Source: AC-32 sp963763475
GTDB lineage: Bacteria; Actinomycetota; Thermoleophilia; Gaiellales; Gaiellaceae
Assembly: GCA_963763475.1 (NCBI GenBank)
Contig: CAVXOR010000002.1
Span: 62,001 to 126,000, forward strand
Length of the DNA: 64,000 bases
Direction: 5' to 3'
The notes under the pieces were generated by a model. It saw nothing but the letters and a program-made list of their open reading frames with translations. It had not been told where the DNA came from and searched no databases. This document shows, piece by piece, positions 27,700 through 36,685 of this stretch. The stretch's first letter is position 1; the number at the start of each line of letters is the position of its first letter. The translations under genes were made by a program, and so were the position numbers.

Positions 27700-30600
27700 C
27701 TGAGCACACCAGCAGTACGCGAGGCTTCCACCGCCTTGCCCACGGGGACCGTGACCTTCCTGTTCACGGACATCGAGGGCTCGACTCGCCTGCTCAAGAG
27801 CCTCGGGCGTGACCGCTACGGCGAGGTGCTCGCGACCCACAACCGGCTTCTGCGCGCGGCCTTCTCCGAGGGCGGCGGGATCGAGATCGACACCAAGGGC
27901 GACTCGTTCTTCGTCGTCTTCCGCAGCGCAGGCACGGCGATCGAGGCTTCCGCGGCCGCACAACGCGCGCTGGCCACGAACGACTGGCCCGAGTCGGTTG
28001 AGGTCCGCGTGCGCATGGGCCTGCACACCGGCGAGGCGAGCGTCGGCACGGACGGCTACGTCGGTTTCGCCGTGCACCAGGCGGCGCGTATCGGCGACGC
28101 AGGTCACGGTGGGCAGGTGCTGCTCTCGAGCACGACTGCGAACCTCGTCCGCCACGAGCTGCCGGGTGGCCTCGGCCTGCGCGACCTCGGGCCCACGCCC
28201 CTGCCGGACTTCGACCGGCCCGAGCGGCTCTTCCAGCTCGAGATCCAGGGCCTCGCGCTCAAGTTCCCGCCGCTCTCGACACGCGAGCGCGAGAAGGCCC
28301 GGCCGCGAATCCCGCGGCGTCGTACCGACGTCCCGGTCTCGAGCACGCCGCTGCTCGAGCGCGAGGTCGAGGTGGCCGCTCTGAACGCGGCCGTGGACGC
28401 GGCGGCCTCGGGTGCCGGGCGCGTGGTCGCGGTCGAGGGCCGGGCCGGGATGGGCAAGACGCGTCTCGTCGCCGAGGCGCGCAACCTTGCCGCCGGTTCC
28501 GGCTTCGAAGTGCTCGTCGCGCGCAGCGCCGACCTCGAGCAGGAGTTCGCCTTCGGAATCGTGCGCCAGCTGTTCGAGCCGCTGCTCGCGTCGCTGCCGC
28601 CCGACGAGCGCGAAGAGCTGCTCGCGGGCACGGCCGGACTCGCCGAGCGCCTGTTCGGAGACGAGGAGCTGACCGGCGAGGCCGGCGGCGACATCTCCTT
28701 CGCGGTCATGCACGGGCTCTACTGGCTCGCCGCCAACCTCGCCGCACGAGGGCCGACCGCGATCGTGATCGACGACCTGCACTGGACGGACGCGCCGACC
28801 CTGCGCTGGCTCTCCTTCCTCAGCCGCCGGCTCGAGGGGCTGCCGCTGCTCGTCGTCCTGGGCACACGTCCGCCCGAGGTCTCGGTCGAGACCGAGCTTC
28901 TGACCGAGCTGATCTCCGACCCGAACGTGCTCGTGATCCGGCCGACCGCGCTCAGCGAGCCCGCGGTCGAGGCGATGGTGGCCCTGGAGTACGGGCGCAA
29001 TCCGGATCCCGACTTCGCGGCGGCGTGCCACACGGCGACCGGCGGCAATCCGCTCTTCGTGCGAGCGCTGGTTGCCGCGCTGCACGGCGAGGGCGTCGAG
29101 CCGATTGCCGAGAACGCGCATCGACCTCGCCAGATCGGCCCCGAGCCGGTCGCTCGCGCGGTCACGCTGCGGCTCTCACGCCTGCCCGAGGAGGCGAGGC
29201 GCTTCGCGACCGCTGCTGCCGTGCTGGGCGACAACTCGGAGCAGCGCGACGTCGCCGCGCTTGCCGGGATCGAGGACCCCCACCTAGCCTCGCTCGCCGC
29301 CACCTGGCTCGACCGGGCCGACCTGCTGCGCGTGACGACGCCGACAGTCGAATTCTCCCATCCGGTCGTGCGAGCCGCGGTCTACGAGTCGATCGAACCG
29401 GCGCAGCGCCTGCACGCGCACCGCCGCGCCGCCGAGCTGCTCGACACCGCGCATGCCGAGCCCGAACGGGTCGCAGCGCACCTCGACCCATTGCCGCCCT
29501 CGGGCGACCCCTTCGTGGTCGAGACACTGCGCGTGGCCGCCGACCGCGCGCTCGTCCGCGGCGCGCCCGAGGTCGCCGTTCGGCAGCTCCGGCGCGCGCT
29601 GGCCGAGCCGCCGTCTCACGAGACGCGGGTCGACACGCTCGCCGAGCTCGGCCTGGCGGAGCAGCGCGTGGACGTGCTCGCGGCAGCAGGGCACTTGCAG
29701 GAAGCACTCTCCGCAACCGAAGAGCCGCTGCGCCACGCCCGGCTCGCGCTGCAACTCGGACGCTCCCTGTTCCGCCTCAACCGCGGGCCGGAGGCTGTGT
29801 CGGTCTTCAAGCGGGCGATCGAACGGCTGGAGGGCGAGGAGCCGGAGCTGCGGGAGATGCTGGAAGCGGAGCTGATCAACTCGGCCGGCTTCGACTCGGA
29901 CGTCTACCAGGTCACACGCTCGCTGCTCGATCAGGCGGACGAAGACGCGCTGACCGGCGACATCGGCCGCGCGGTGGTGCTCGCGACGCTCCGCTACTTC
30001 GATGCCCGGCGCGGCTTCGGCCGCGAGCGGATGGCGGCGCTCGCCGAGCCGGCCATGCTCGCGCCACTGATCGAGAGCATGCCCTCGGTGGCGATCTCGT
30101 GCGCGGTCACGGCGCTGCTGTACGCGGAGCTGGACGACGAGCTCGACCGCTTCTTCGAGGCCGTGATGGAGGCGGCGAAGAAGCGCGGCGAGCTGGTCAC
30201 GCTCTCGAACATGCTCTGCTTTCGCGGCCTGGCGCTGGCCCAGCGCGGTGACCTCGAAGGCGCGGTGCAGGACCTGCGCGAGTCGGACGAGCTGGTCAGC
30301 TACCTGCCGAGCCAGCAGGGCGCGATCTACTTCCACTCCTACCTGGCCGACGTGCTCACGAATCGTGGGGAGCTCGAGGAGGCGGAGGCCTCGCTGGCAA
30401 CGCTGGGGCTCGAGGAGGAGGTCGCCCAGAGCGGCCACCTGATCTTCTTCATGGGCGCGCGCGGCTGGCTGCGCTACGCGCGGCGGGACTTCGAGGGCGC
30501 CGCGTCGGACTTCCGGCGCCTCGGCCGCTGCATGGAGGCCTTCGAGATCCGCAACCCCGCGGTGCTCGCCTGGCGCTCGCACCTGGCACTGGCGTTGCTC

Positions 30601-31164
30601 GGGCTCGGCCAGCGGGACGAGGCACTTGAGCTCGCGCGCGAGGAGGTGGAGCTGGCGCGCGAGTGGGGCGCGCCAAGGCCGATCGGGGTCTCCCTTCGAG
30701 CTCGCGGCCTGGTGGAGGGAGGCGCCGAGGGGATCGAGACGTTGCGCGAGTCGCTCGCTGTGCTGGAGGGCTCCTCGGCGCGGCTCGAGCGGGCCCGCAC
30801 GCTCGTCGAGCTGGGCGCGGCGCTGCGGCGCTCGAACCAGCGCGCCGACGCGCGCGAGCTCCTCAAGCAGGGGCTCGACCTGGCCGTCCGCTCGCGCGCG
30901 CTGCCGCTCGTCGAGCGGGCCGAGCAGGAGCTGGCGGCGACGGGAGCGCGGCCGCGCCGGCTGCTGCTCTCCGGCGTCGAGTCGCTGACCGCGAGCGAGC
31001 GCCGCGTGGCAGGGTTCGCGGCGGAGGGGCTTTCCAACAAGGACATCGCACAGGCGCTCTTCGTGACCACCAAGACCGTCGAGGTCCACCTGAGCAACGT
31101 CTACCGCAAGCTCGGGATCGGCTCGCGCAGCGAGCTCCCGCAGGCGCTTGGCGGTGAGGCCTGA
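27700..31164 (+). CDS. Cyclase - AAA ATPase - TPR - LuxR multidomain regulator
   Basis: Cytoplasmic regulator of about 1154 residues, like the mycobacterial Rv0386 group. Domains: class III nucleotide cyclase (about 15-185; metal Asp in FLFTDIEGST and in DTKGDSFFVVF), linker, AAA/STAND ATPase (Walker A GRAGMGKT about 246; Walker B-like IVIDDLHW), TPR-like helices (650-1080) and a C-terminal LuxR HTH (LTASERRVAGFAAEGLSNKD...TVEVHLSNVYRKLG). The usual transition-state Asn of the cyclase is His (GFAVHQAARI), so activity may be weak or altered. The start is uncertain: CTG 27700 lies behind AAGGGA, TTG 27736 is another option, and the open frame from 27571 includes the promoter. Confidence 0.88.
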   Translation: MSTPAVREASTALPTGTVTFLFTDIEGSTRLLKSLGRDRYGEVLATHNRLLRAAFSEGGGIEIDTKGDSFFVVFRSAGTAIEASAAAQRALATNDWPESVEVRVRMGLHTGEASVGTDGYVGFAVHQAARIGDAGHGGQVLLSSTTANLVRHELPGGLGLRDLGPTPLPDFDRPERLFQLEIQGLALKFPPLSTREREKARPRIPRRRTDVPVSSTPLLEREVEVAALNAAVDAAASGAGRVVAVEGRAGMGKTRLVAEARNLAAGSGFEVLVARSADLEQEFAFGIVRQLFEPLLASLPPDEREELLAGTAGLAERLFGDEELTGEAGGDISFAVMHGLYWLAANLAARGPTAIVIDDLHWTDAPTLRWLSFLSRRLEGLPLLVVLGTRPPEVSVETELLTELISDPNVLVIRPTALSEPAVEAMVALEYGRNPDPDFAAACHTATGGNPLFVRALVAALHGEGVEPIAENAHRPRQIGPEPVARAVTLRLSRLPEEARRFATAAAVLGDNSEQRDVAALAGIEDPHLASLAATWLDRADLLRVTTPTVEFSHPVVRAAVYESIEPAQRLHAHRRAAELLDTAHAEPERVAAHLDPLPPSGDPFVVETLRVAADRALVRGAPEVAVRQLRRALAEPPSHETRVDTLAELGLAEQRVDVLAAAGHLQEALSATEEPLRHARLALQLGRSLFRLNRGPEAVSVFKRAIERLEGEEPELREMLEAELINSAGFDSDVYQVTRSLLDQADEDALTGDIGRAVVLATLRYFDARRGFGRERMAALAEPAMLAPLIESMPSVAISCAVTALLYAELDDELDRFFEAVMEAAKKRGELVTLSNMLCFRGLALAQRGDLEGAVQDLRESDELVSYLPSQQGAIYFHSYLADVLTNRGELEEAEASLATLGLEEEVAQSGHLIFFMGARGWLRYARRDFEGAASDFRRLGRCMEAFEIRNPAVLAWRSHLALALLGLGQRDEALELAREEVELAREWGAPRPIGVSLRARGLVEGGAEGIETLRESLAVLEGSSARLERARTLVELGAALRRSNQRADARELLKQGLDLAVRSRALPLVERAEQELAATGARPRRLLLSGVESLTASERRVAGFAAEGLSNKDIAQALFVTTKTVEVHLSNVYRKLGIGSRSELPQALGGEA

Positions 31165-31589
31165 TGCGGCTGCGGCGCAAGGGTGGCGGCGAGGAGGTGC
31201 GGCTGGTGCTGGTCGCGACCGACCGCTCCGAGACCGCCGAGCGCGCGGTGCGCTTCGCTGCCGAGATGGCCGAGCGCTACGAGGCCGAGCTGCTCGTCCT
31301 GCGCGTGCTGATCGGCGACGACGGCTCGCGCACGGAAGCCGCGGAGGATTTGGCCGGCTACCTCGAGACGCTCACCGGCGAGCGCAAGCGCTCGGCGGTC
31401 GTCTCCGGGGACGACCCGGCCGAGGCGATCGTCGAGGCGGCGCGGCGAGAGCAGGCGGACGTGCTCGTGGTCGGAAGCGTCGGCATGAGCGGGCGCCGGG
31501 AGTTCCTGCTGCGCAACGTCCCGAACCGGGTCTCGCACAACGCGCCCTGCACCGTCGTGATCGTCCAGACGCACCAGGACGACTCGTGA
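31164..31589 (+). CDS. Universal stress protein (UspA family)
   Basis: Single Usp domain of 141 residues. Strand VRLVLVATDRSETAERAV and the ATP-binding signature GSVGMSGRREFLLRNVPNRV are visible, so it is probably an ATP-binding Usp. ATG shares its A with the preceding TGA (TGATG), and the UbiB gene overlaps its stop (GTGA); the three genes form one unit under the cyclase-LuxR promoter. Confidence 0.9.
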   Translation: MRLRRKGGGEEVRLVLVATDRSETAERAVRFAAEMAERYEAELLVLRVLIGDDGSRTEAAEDLAGYLETLTGERKRSAVVSGDDPAEAIVEAARREQADVLVVGSVGMSGRREFLLRNVPNRVSHNAPCTVVIVQTHQDDS

Positions 31590-33166
31590 GCGCGCCGGCC
31601 GACCAGCGGTTGCTCGGGCGTGCGGCGCGGATCGCGAAGGTGCTCGGCAAGTACGGCTTCAACGAGTCGCGCCGCGACGACGACCCACCCGAGCTGCGCG
31701 CCCGGCGGCTGCGCGAGGCGCTCGAGGAGCTCGGCCCGACCTTCGCCAAGCTCGGCCAGATCCTCTCGACGCGGCCCGACCTGATCCCTCCGGAGGCGGT
31801 GGCCGAGCTGGCGGCGCTGCAGGACCGGGTCACCCCGCTCGACGAGCACGAGGTCGTGATCGTGATGGAGCAGGAGCTGGGCGTGCCCTGGGAGGACGTC
31901 TTCGCCTCGATCGAGGCCGAGCCACTCGCCGCCGGGACGATCGGCCAGGTGCACCGCGCCGTGCTCGACAACGGGGAGCGCGTGGTCGTCAAGGTGCAGC
32001 GCCCGACCGCGGCGGAGGACATCGGGCGCGACCTCAGCCTGCTCGAGCTGTTCGCCAAGAAGACCGGCAACCGCGATGCTCTGCGCAAGATCGTCGACCT
32101 GCCGGCTGCGATCGAGCATCTCTCCGACTCGCTCCGGCGCGAGCTCGACTTCGAGCTCGAGGCCCAGAACGTCGAGCGCCTGCGCTCCGCGCTCACCGCC
32201 TTCCCGCGGCTCGCCGCTCCCCGCGTCTACCAGGAGCTCTCGACCAGTCGCCTGCTGGTGCTCGAGGAGATTCCCGGCGTTCCCGTGCGCGAGATCCCGG
32301 AGGGCCCGGCCCGCGCGGAGGCGGCCCGACAGCTGCTCGAGTGCTACTACCAGCAGATCCTCGTCGAGGGCTTCTTCCACGCCGACCCGCACCCCGGGAA
32401 CATGCTCTGGGCCGACGAGCAGATCTACTTTCTCGACTTCGGCATGGTCGGCGAGCTCTCGCCCGAGATGCGCGGCCAGCTGCTCCTGCTGCTGCTCGCC
32501 TTCTGGCAGGAGGACGTGCCGTTCCTGACCGAGGTCGTCCTGATCATGGCCGGCCCCGAGGCCGAGGACGCCGACGCCGCCGGACTGGAGGTCGACCTCA
32601 CCCACCTGCTCCAGCGCTATCGACACGCCTCGCTCGGCGAGATCTCGCTCGGCCCCCTGATGCAGGAGATCGCGCACACCTCGACCCAGCACGGGGTCCG
32701 CCTGCCCGCCCCGCTCGTCCTGACCGGCAAGGCGCTGGCCCAGATGCAGCTCGCCGCCACCGAGCTCGACCCGGAGCTCGACCCGTTCTCGATCGTGGGG
32801 CGCTTCCTGATGAAGAACCTGCTCACGCGCGCCCAGGCCGGCGCCGACCCGAAGCGGCTCTTCTACGACGTGCAGAAGCTGAAGGTGCGCGGCGAGCGGC
32901 TGGTCGAGTCGTTCGAGCGGATCAGCGGCGCGCGACCCGGCCAGCGGCTGCAGGTCGACATCCGCGGGATCAAACCGCTCGAGCTGACGATCAGGATCGT
33001 GGCCCGGCAGCTGGCCCTGGCGATCACGGCCGGCTCGGCCTTGGTCGCCTGTGGCGCGACGGCGGCTGCGGTGCACGTCGCCCGCTGGGTGCCGATCACG
33101 CTCGGCGCGGTGGGCGGCGTGCTTGCGCTGATGCTTCTGCTCGACCTGGCGAAGCGCCGCGTCTAG
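31586..33166 (+). CDS. ubiB: ABC1/UbiB-family atypical kinase-like membrane protein
   Basis: Protein of 526 residues with the UbiB hallmarks: KxGQ motif in FAKLGQILSTRPDLIP, Ala-rich loop LAAGTIGQVHRA, VKVQRP (catalytic-type Lys), HADPHPGNML and LDFGMVGELSPEMR (DFG). Two hydrophobic helices end the protein (LALAITAGSALVACGATAAA and the last 25 residues), typical of UbiB anchoring. The family supports isoprenoid-quinone synthesis or lipid handling. GTG start lies in the UspA stop (GTGA). The longer upstream frame is a shadow. Confidence 0.9.
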   Translation: MSAPADQRLLGRAARIAKVLGKYGFNESRRDDDPPELRARRLREALEELGPTFAKLGQILSTRPDLIPPEAVAELAALQDRVTPLDEHEVVIVMEQELGVPWEDVFASIEAEPLAAGTIGQVHRAVLDNGERVVVKVQRPTAAEDIGRDLSLLELFAKKTGNRDALRKIVDLPAAIEHLSDSLRRELDFELEAQNVERLRSALTAFPRLAAPRVYQELSTSRLLVLEEIPGVPVREIPEGPARAEAARQLLECYYQQILVEGFFHADPHPGNMLWADEQIYFLDFGMVGELSPEMRGQLLLLLLAFWQEDVPFLTEVVLIMAGPEAEDADAAGLEVDLTHLLQRYRHASLGEISLGPLMQEIAHTSTQHGVRLPAPLVLTGKALAQMQLAATELDPELDPFSIVGRFLMKNLLTRAQAGADPKRLFYDVQKLKVRGERLVESFERISGARPGQRLQVDIRGIKPLELTIRIVARQLALAITAGSALVACGATAAAVHVARWVPITLGAVGGVLALMLLLDLAKRRV

Positions 33167-33210
33167 CTACCAATCGAGCCGTCGTTCGCGGCCGCCCGAC
33201 CGCGTCCCCG

Positions 33211-34359
33211 CTAGTGGCGCGGCACGATGAACTGCGCGTCGCCGAGCGTCCGGTAGCGCGCGAACGAGCGCTTGCCGAGACCTGCCCAGACGTACCAGCG
33301 GTAGCGGCCCGGAGACAGGTGGCGCAACTTGCCCGCCCACTTCCATCTCGCCGGCAGACCGAGGTGGTTCTTCAACGGCCACGCGGCAAAGACGCGCTTC
33401 GACCCGCGGTAGAGCTGGACGTTGTAGTACGTCGCACCGCGCACGGCAGGCCAGCGAAGGATCGGCTGCTCCGAGACGCGCGGCACGTAGGGGAGCTTCT
33501 TCAGCGTCAGGATCTTCGGCAGTCCGGCCACGACGAGTCGCTTGGAGGCATTGCCCGCCTGGTCGAAGGTCTGCACCGCGTAGCTGTACTCGAGCCCGGG
33601 TGCGACCTTCCTGTCCATGAAGCTGCCGCCGGCCCCGCGGAAGACGACCGGATGCTTTTTGCCACCTCGCGGCCACCGCTGCACGACCGCGGAGTCCGAT
33701 GGGCTTGACGACGTCCAGAGGACGAGGTCTGCGCCGTTCCGGCTATCGACGGAGGCCTTTGCAAGAACGGGCGCCGTGGCGTCGTAGTTGATCGAGACCG
33801 GCGCTGGCGCGAAGTTCCCGGCATTGTCGGTGCAGCCCCCGTTGACCGCCGCGCTGATCTGATCGGGACCGGCGTACGTCATCGTCGAGCACGATGCGAT
33901 TCCCGAGGTCGCGTCGCTCCCCTGCCAGACGACGGTAACAGGATGGTTGAACCAACCGTTGAAGTCGGCGCCTCGGGCGAAGCTCGCCGTCAGGCTGGTC
34001 GGAGGGGCGGCGTCGATCTTGATGGTCTTTGGACTGGAAGCTGTGCCGTCGGCATTAGTAGCGCTACATGTGAACGTCTTGCCCTGCGTCGGACCGGGGA
34101 TCGTGATAGCCGGCTCGCAACCATTGGAGTTGAGCAACGGCGGATCAGCGGTCACGGTCCAGTGGAGAACGACAGAGTTCCCCCGGGCGCTACCTCGCCA
34201 CCAACCATTTGACCCTTGAATCCCGTCGATGGATGACGTGATCTGAGGAGTCCCAGCGACAGCGGAACTGGGAAGCGAAACTGCCAGCAGGGAGACCACG
34301 AGCAGGCAGATGCTGAAGCCGATTCGGTTAGAGGACGGGCGCATTGGGCGGCGATGCAT
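33211..34359 (-). CDS. Secreted Ig-like / fibronectin-type multidomain protein
   Basis: Exported protein of 382 residues. After the signal peptide (GFSICLLVVSLLAVSLPSSAVAG) come beta-sandwich modules of bacterial Ig-like type: GNSVVLHWTVTADPP..., FNHPVTVVWQGSDATSGIASC with CTDNAGNFAP, then two FN3-like modules (ADLVLWTSSSPSDSA..., QPILRWPAVRGATYYNVQLYRG). Four Cys suggest disulphides. ATG 34359 follows AAGGAGATCCGCC and lies 15 bases after the membrane regulator gene, so they are cotranscribed. Probably a cell-surface component linked to the repeat-protein locus. Confidence 0.78.
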   Translation of the reverse strand: MHRRPMRPSSNRIGFSICLLVVSLLAVSLPSSAVAGTPQITSSIDGIQGSNGWWRGSARGNSVVLHWTVTADPPLLNSNGCEPAITIPGPTQGKTFTCSATNADGTASSPKTIKIDAAPPTSLTASFARGADFNGWFNHPVTVVWQGSDATSGIASCSTMTYAGPDQISAAVNGGCTDNAGNFAPAPVSINYDATAPVLAKASVDSRNGADLVLWTSSSPSDSAVVQRWPRGGKKHPVVFRGAGGSFMDRKVAPGLEYSYAVQTFDQAGNASKRLVVAGLPKILTLKKLPYVPRVSEQPILRWPAVRGATYYNVQLYRGSKRVFAAWPLKNHLGLPARWKWAGKLRHLSPGRYRWYVWAGLGKRSFARYRTLGDAQFIVPRH

Positions 34360-34374
34360 GGCGGATCTCCTTGG

Positions 34375-35265
34375 TCAGCTGCCGGGCGGGGGCGGGGGCA
34401 AGGGGCGGCGGGGGCTGCCGCCGGGCGCGGGAAGCGGCGCCGGGTTCGATGAAGTCGTCCGAGCAGGTGTCGAAGAGGTCGTTCGCGCAGGCGTGGACGT
34501 CTGGGCCTGCGCGGTCGATTGGACCGCGGCCAGCTGGGTCGACGAGGTCGCGGTCGAAGCCTGCGCAGGCGTCGTGCGGGCCGGGCGAGCAGCCGGCCTC
34601 GCATGCCGCGCCGGCCCGGCGTGCTGCGCGCGCGGTCGAACCGACGGTGGCTTCAAGCTCGGCGCTGCGAGCAGCTGCGGCGCCGCCGCCTCGACGACGG
34701 CTCCGCCTGTCGAAAGCTGGATGTGCCCGCCGCCTGCGAGCGCGAGTGCCAGCGCCGCTACCGCAGCGGCCGGGACCCACTGCAGCCGTGGCCGGAACCT
34801 CCTGCGCCGCGGCGCGGTCGCGGGTGGCACCGGTTTCGGCTCGCGCGTGAGCCCGAGTTCGGACGTCCAGAACCGGATCCCGCCGTAGCGGCTTGCGGCG
34901 ACGTAGAGATCGAAGTGCCCAGCCCGCTTGAACTCCGTCGCGGACGGCCACGTTTCGCGGCCGTCGCAGAAGCTTTCCAGCCCCGTCCGAATGCGCTCCG
35001 GCGTCCAGCGGCGGCGACCGCTTCGGCCCGGAGCGCTTACATGGACGATTCGGTACCGCGTCGCCCTGCCGCTGCCGAGGCGCTCGAGAATGCCGTGCTC
35101 GACCAGCTCAGCGAGGTCATAGGCCGCCTGCGAGCGGCTGACGCCCGAGAGCTCTTCGTAGCGGGCACGCGTGAGCCGGGAGGCACCCTCGGATTTCAGG
35201 ACGCCGAGAACTCGTTGCTGGGCTGGCTTTAGCTCGAAATGGTCGGTAGAGCGTTGCTGCGGCAC
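34375..35265 (-). CDS. Membrane-spanning winged-helix DNA-binding regulator with Pro/Thr-rich extracytoplasmic tail
   Basis: Single-pass protein of 296 residues from GTG 35265. Cytoplasmic part: a winged helix-turn-helix (about 8-75; QQRVLGVLKSEG, SGVSRSQAAYDLAELVEHGI, wing LGSGRATRYRIV), then a second WTPERIRTGL...YGGIRFW module resembling homeodomain-like DNA-binding repeats (about 88-140). One membrane helix (about 163-180; VPAAAVAALALALAGGG) leads to a 110-residue Ala/Pro/Thr-rich tail outside. The layout is that of ToxR/CadC-like one-component regulators. GTG 35265 has GGGGAG before it; GTG 35298 overlaps the -10. It faces the repeat-protein operon and probably controls it. Confidence 0.75.
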   Translation of the reverse strand: MPQQRSTDHFELKPAQQRVLGVLKSEGASRLTRARYEELSGVSRSQAAYDLAELVEHGILERLGSGRATRYRIVHVSAPGRSGRRRWTPERIRTGLESFCDGRETWPSATEFKRAGHFDLYVAASRYGGIRFWTSELGLTREPKPVPPATAPRRRRFRPRLQWVPAAAVAALALALAGGGHIQLSTGGAVVEAAAPQLLAAPSLKPPSVRPRAQHAGPARHARPAARPARTTPAQASTATSSTQLAAVQSTAQAQTSTPARTTSSTPARTTSSNPAPLPAPGGSPRRPLPPPPPGS

Positions 35266-35296
35266 CGCGCCCTCCCCTAGGCGACCGGAACCGCGC

Positions 35297-35326
35297 ACTG
35301 TAGCCCCACTCCACCTGTCACGTCAA
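35297..35326 (-). promoter_or_regulatory. Promoter of membrane regulator gene
   Basis: Minus-strand TTGACG (35321-35326) and TACAGT (35297-35302) are spaced by 18 bases; the GTG start with its GGGGAG site lies about 32 bases downstream. Confidence 0.65.
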
Positions 35327-35596
35327 CTCGTCGAGTCGATCTCGGCTTTTCTCTTGGTCGAGGTTCGGACAAGCAATCAGATGTCCGATCTCGGCAACTG
35401 AAAACGTCAGATTTTCAGCCTCTTTCGCCGATGGCTGGGTGGATTCTCTCGCTTCGTCCAACCGCGAGTCCTAAATCGTCCAGATATTCGTTGAGGAAAA
35501 ACAGTGCATAATATGACCGTCAAGCCGTCTCCTAAAATTTATTGCATAGAGGAGTTGCATTTCGGCTAATGAATTTGTTACGTTCAGACGCGAGAG
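35327..35596 (+). promoter_or_regulatory. AT-rich control region of the repeat-protein locus
   Basis: This 270-base stretch is visibly A/T-rich against the ~70% GC of its surroundings and encodes nothing convincing. TGCAT occurs three times (35505-35509, 35543-35547, 35556-35560). TTGCAT (35555-35560) and TACGTT (35579-35584), spaced 18, form a promoter giving a start near 35591, just before ATG 35597. The TGCAT boxes are candidate binding sites for the divergent winged-helix membrane regulator or a silencing protein. Confidence 0.55.
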
Positions 35597-36685
35597 ATGG
35601 CGACTCCCGATACGACCCTGACCCGACGTCGTACTTGCCGGCTCAACCGGCGAGCCTCCTCGGTCCTCGCGATCTCCGGGGTCACGGCGCTCGCACTCGC
35701 CGTGACAGGCAACGCCTTCGCGGGCGGGTCGGATCCGCTGTCCGACTCGCCCGCGGGGCTTCCAGATGTGGCCACGGCCGTCGCCGAAGCGGCTCCGGTA
35801 GCCGAAACTGGGACTCCCGACTCCGCGGTCTCCGGTATGCCGGCGGGCGCGTCGAGCGAGGCGCCGAATGGGCAGCCCGCGAGCTCTGGCGAGGCACCGT
35901 CGCTCGAGGCGGCAACGCAGCAGGCGGCGACCGCGGTTGCCAACGCGGCCCAGAACAACGTTTACAACATCGTCGTCATCATCCGGATCAACAGTCCGGG
36001 TGACGACGTGATCTCACAGAGCAACACGGCAGCTGCGGGTGCCGTTGCGACGAACACCGCGACGACTCAGCAAGGGGTCGGCGAAGGTGCGTCGAGTGAT
36101 CCGGCAGATCGGGCTGGTGCGACCGGCCCGTCCGGCAACGGAACGAGTACGGGCGGCACCCCGCCGGCCCGGGCTCAAAGCGGGCCTCCTGCGACGACTC
36201 CTGCCGTGCCTCGGCTTCTGAGGGTGGCAACGCCCGCTCCGGAGCGCACGCGCATGCGAGTCGGCGCCGTGTCGAGCCCGTCCGGTGACCGCGCCGGCGC
36301 CTCGAACGCGGCTGCGGGCGCCACGCCTTCAACAGCCACTCAGGCTCGGAAGGCAAGCGAGCCCAACCAGGCCGCTGCCCCTCAAGTTGCGCCCCGACAG
36401 GCGACTCTCGCCGCTCAGCGCTCGGCAAGCACTCCGAGCGCTCGCACGAGTCGGCCGTCGGTGACGCCGGTGCCGGCACGTATCGAAAGGGCCGCAGCAC
36501 GTGCCGGCACTGGCGCGGCGCACTTCGTCAGCAGGAGCCTCGCAGCGACGCCGGCAATTCAGGTTGACAAGGCCGACGAGATCTCGACCGCCGTCATCGT
36601 GGCGCTCCTGGCGGTCGTGCTCGCCGTCCTGCTGGGCGTCGGCTCGACCTACGTGCCGACGGTTCGGGCGCGGGTCTGGCGATGA
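35597..36685 (+). CDS. Membrane-anchored Ala/Pro/Thr-rich surface protein with one Asn/Gln-rich strand motif
   Basis: Protein of 362 residues: signal peptide (about 18-42, ending GNAFA), low-complexity Ala/Pro/Ser/Thr stretches, a compact segment at about 118-160 (QNNVYNIVVIIRINSPGDD, then ISQSNTAAAGAVATNTAT), and a C-terminal membrane helix (about 330-350) with a short basic end. The middle segment shares alternating N/Q/T/A character with the repeat protein at 37612 and might seed or anchor it, as CsgB does for CsgA; this is inference. The following gene overlaps by ATGA. No family recognised. Confidence 0.68.
   Translation: MATPDTTLTRRRTCRLNRRASSVLAISGVTALALAVTGNAFAGGSDPLSDSPAGLPDVATAVAEAAPVAETGTPDSAVSGMPAGASSEAPNGQPASSGEAPSLEAATQQAATAVANAAQNNVYNIVVIIRINSPGDDVISQSNTAAAGAVATNTATTQQGVGEGASSDPADRAGATGPSGNGTSTGGTPPARAQSGPPATTPAVPRLLRVATPAPERTRMRVGAVSSPSGDRAGASNAAAGATPSTATQARKASEPNQAAAPQVAPRQATLAAQRSASTPSARTSRPSVTPVPARIERAAARAGTGAAHFVSRSLAATPAIQVDKADEISTAVIVALLAVVLAVLLGVGSTYVPTVRARVWR

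Noticed and set aside
27448..29121. 557-codon minus-strand frame
   Set aside because: Its long N-terminal part is a shadow of the cyclase gene; only the last 35 codons, with their own ATG and ribosome site, are supported.
29284..31089. 601-codon open frame antisense to the cyclase-ATPase-LuxR gene
   Set aside because: Low-information Arg/Gln/His-rich translation, no start signal, exactly antisense to a gene with clear domains; a GC-rich shadow frame.
31358..33076. 572-codon frame antisense to UspA/UbiB
   Set aside because: Shadow of two genes with strong motifs; no ribosome site or family resemblance.
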